This document shows, one piece after another, positions 6,454-6,518 of a DNA stretch of 6,518 bases; position 1 is the stretch's first letter, and each line of letters begins with the position of its first letter. The translations under genes and the position numbers were made by a program. The notes beneath the pieces were generated by a model. That model made no database searches. It saw only the letters and a list, made by a program, of their open reading frames with translations, and was not told the origin of the DNA. This stretch comes from Phycisphaerales bacterium (GTDB lineage: Bacteria; Planctomycetota; Phycisphaerae; Tepidisphaerales; Tepidisphaeraceae): contig JAQGHJ010000182.1 in the NCBI GenBank assembly GCA_028288905.1, positions 1 to 6,518 of the forward strand, written 5' to 3'.

Positions 6454-6518
6454 TCAGGGGAGCAGCCCGGACGCGCGGTAAGCGTCCAGTATCGCGTCGT
6501 AAACCGAGACGTCGTTCC
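6454..6518 (-). CDS. Probable C-terminal end of a minus-strand protein, mostly outside the window
   Basis: Read on the minus strand, the last bases give an open frame ending NDVSVYDAILDAYRASGLLP followed by TGA (6456-6454). The residues are a plausible helix-like tail, and codons end mostly in G or C, as in real genes of this window. Only 21 codons are visible, so neither family nor function can be named. It could also be a chance open frame. If real, it converges with the propeller gene, 124 bp away. Confidence 0.4.
   Translation of the reverse strand, partial: NDVSVYDAILDAYRASGLLP

Noticed and set aside
1..6518. CRISPR array, tRNA, rRNA, insertion sequence or toxin-antitoxin pair
   Set aside because: I saw no regularly spaced direct repeats, no tRNA-like cloverleaf, no rRNA-like stretch, no transposase motif with terminal inverted repeats, and no paired small genes of that kind.

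Overview
The window is GC-rich with strong G/C bias at third codon positions, and several genes lack an obvious Shine-Dalgarno sequence. A secreted protein joins a retropepsin-like domain to a LecA-type (PA-IL) lectin-like domain, and the guaA protein has a style I associate with Gemmata-like genomes. A Gemmataceae-type planctomycete chromosome is my best guess, but it is an inference without any database search.

Layout, left to right. (1) Positions 1-1516, minus strand: a large gene running off the left edge. It encodes a signal peptide, an Ala-rich coiled coil, a retropepsin-like aspartic protease domain (D256-S-G-A-S) and a C-terminal domain resembling the galactose lectin LecA. (2) Positions 1517-1722: a divergent intergenic region with a perfect 11-bp inverted repeat and a promoter-like TTGATC-N17-TATGAC placed so that transcription would begin at the guaA ATG. 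(3) Positions 1723-3267, plus strand: complete guaA (GMP synthase). (4) Positions 3349-3753, plus: a small VOC/glyoxalase-fold protein. (5) Positions 3754-4422: a gene-poor stretch holding small inverted repeats and, at about 4224-4379, what looks like the orphaned C-terminus of an Old Yellow Enzyme family oxidoreductase. (6) Positions 4423-4860 and 4878-6329, plus: a two-gene operon of a secreted DUF305 protein and a secreted seven-bladed YVTN/YncE-type beta-propeller protein. (7) Positions 6330-6453: a short intergenic region with a GC hairpin, then the probable 3' end of a minus-strand gene leaving the right edge.

The genes do not form one pathway. guaA is housekeeping (purine synthesis). 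The VOC gene is 81 bp downstream of guaA and may be an independent unit. The DUF305/propeller pair is the only clear operon, and both products should act outside the cytoplasm; DUF305 relatives and a Met/His-rich tail suggest metal (copper) handling, but that is inference. No CRISPR array, tRNA, rRNA, insertion sequence or complete mobile element was seen. The main unusual items are the protease-lectin fusion, the apparently leaderless guaA, and the enzyme remnant.
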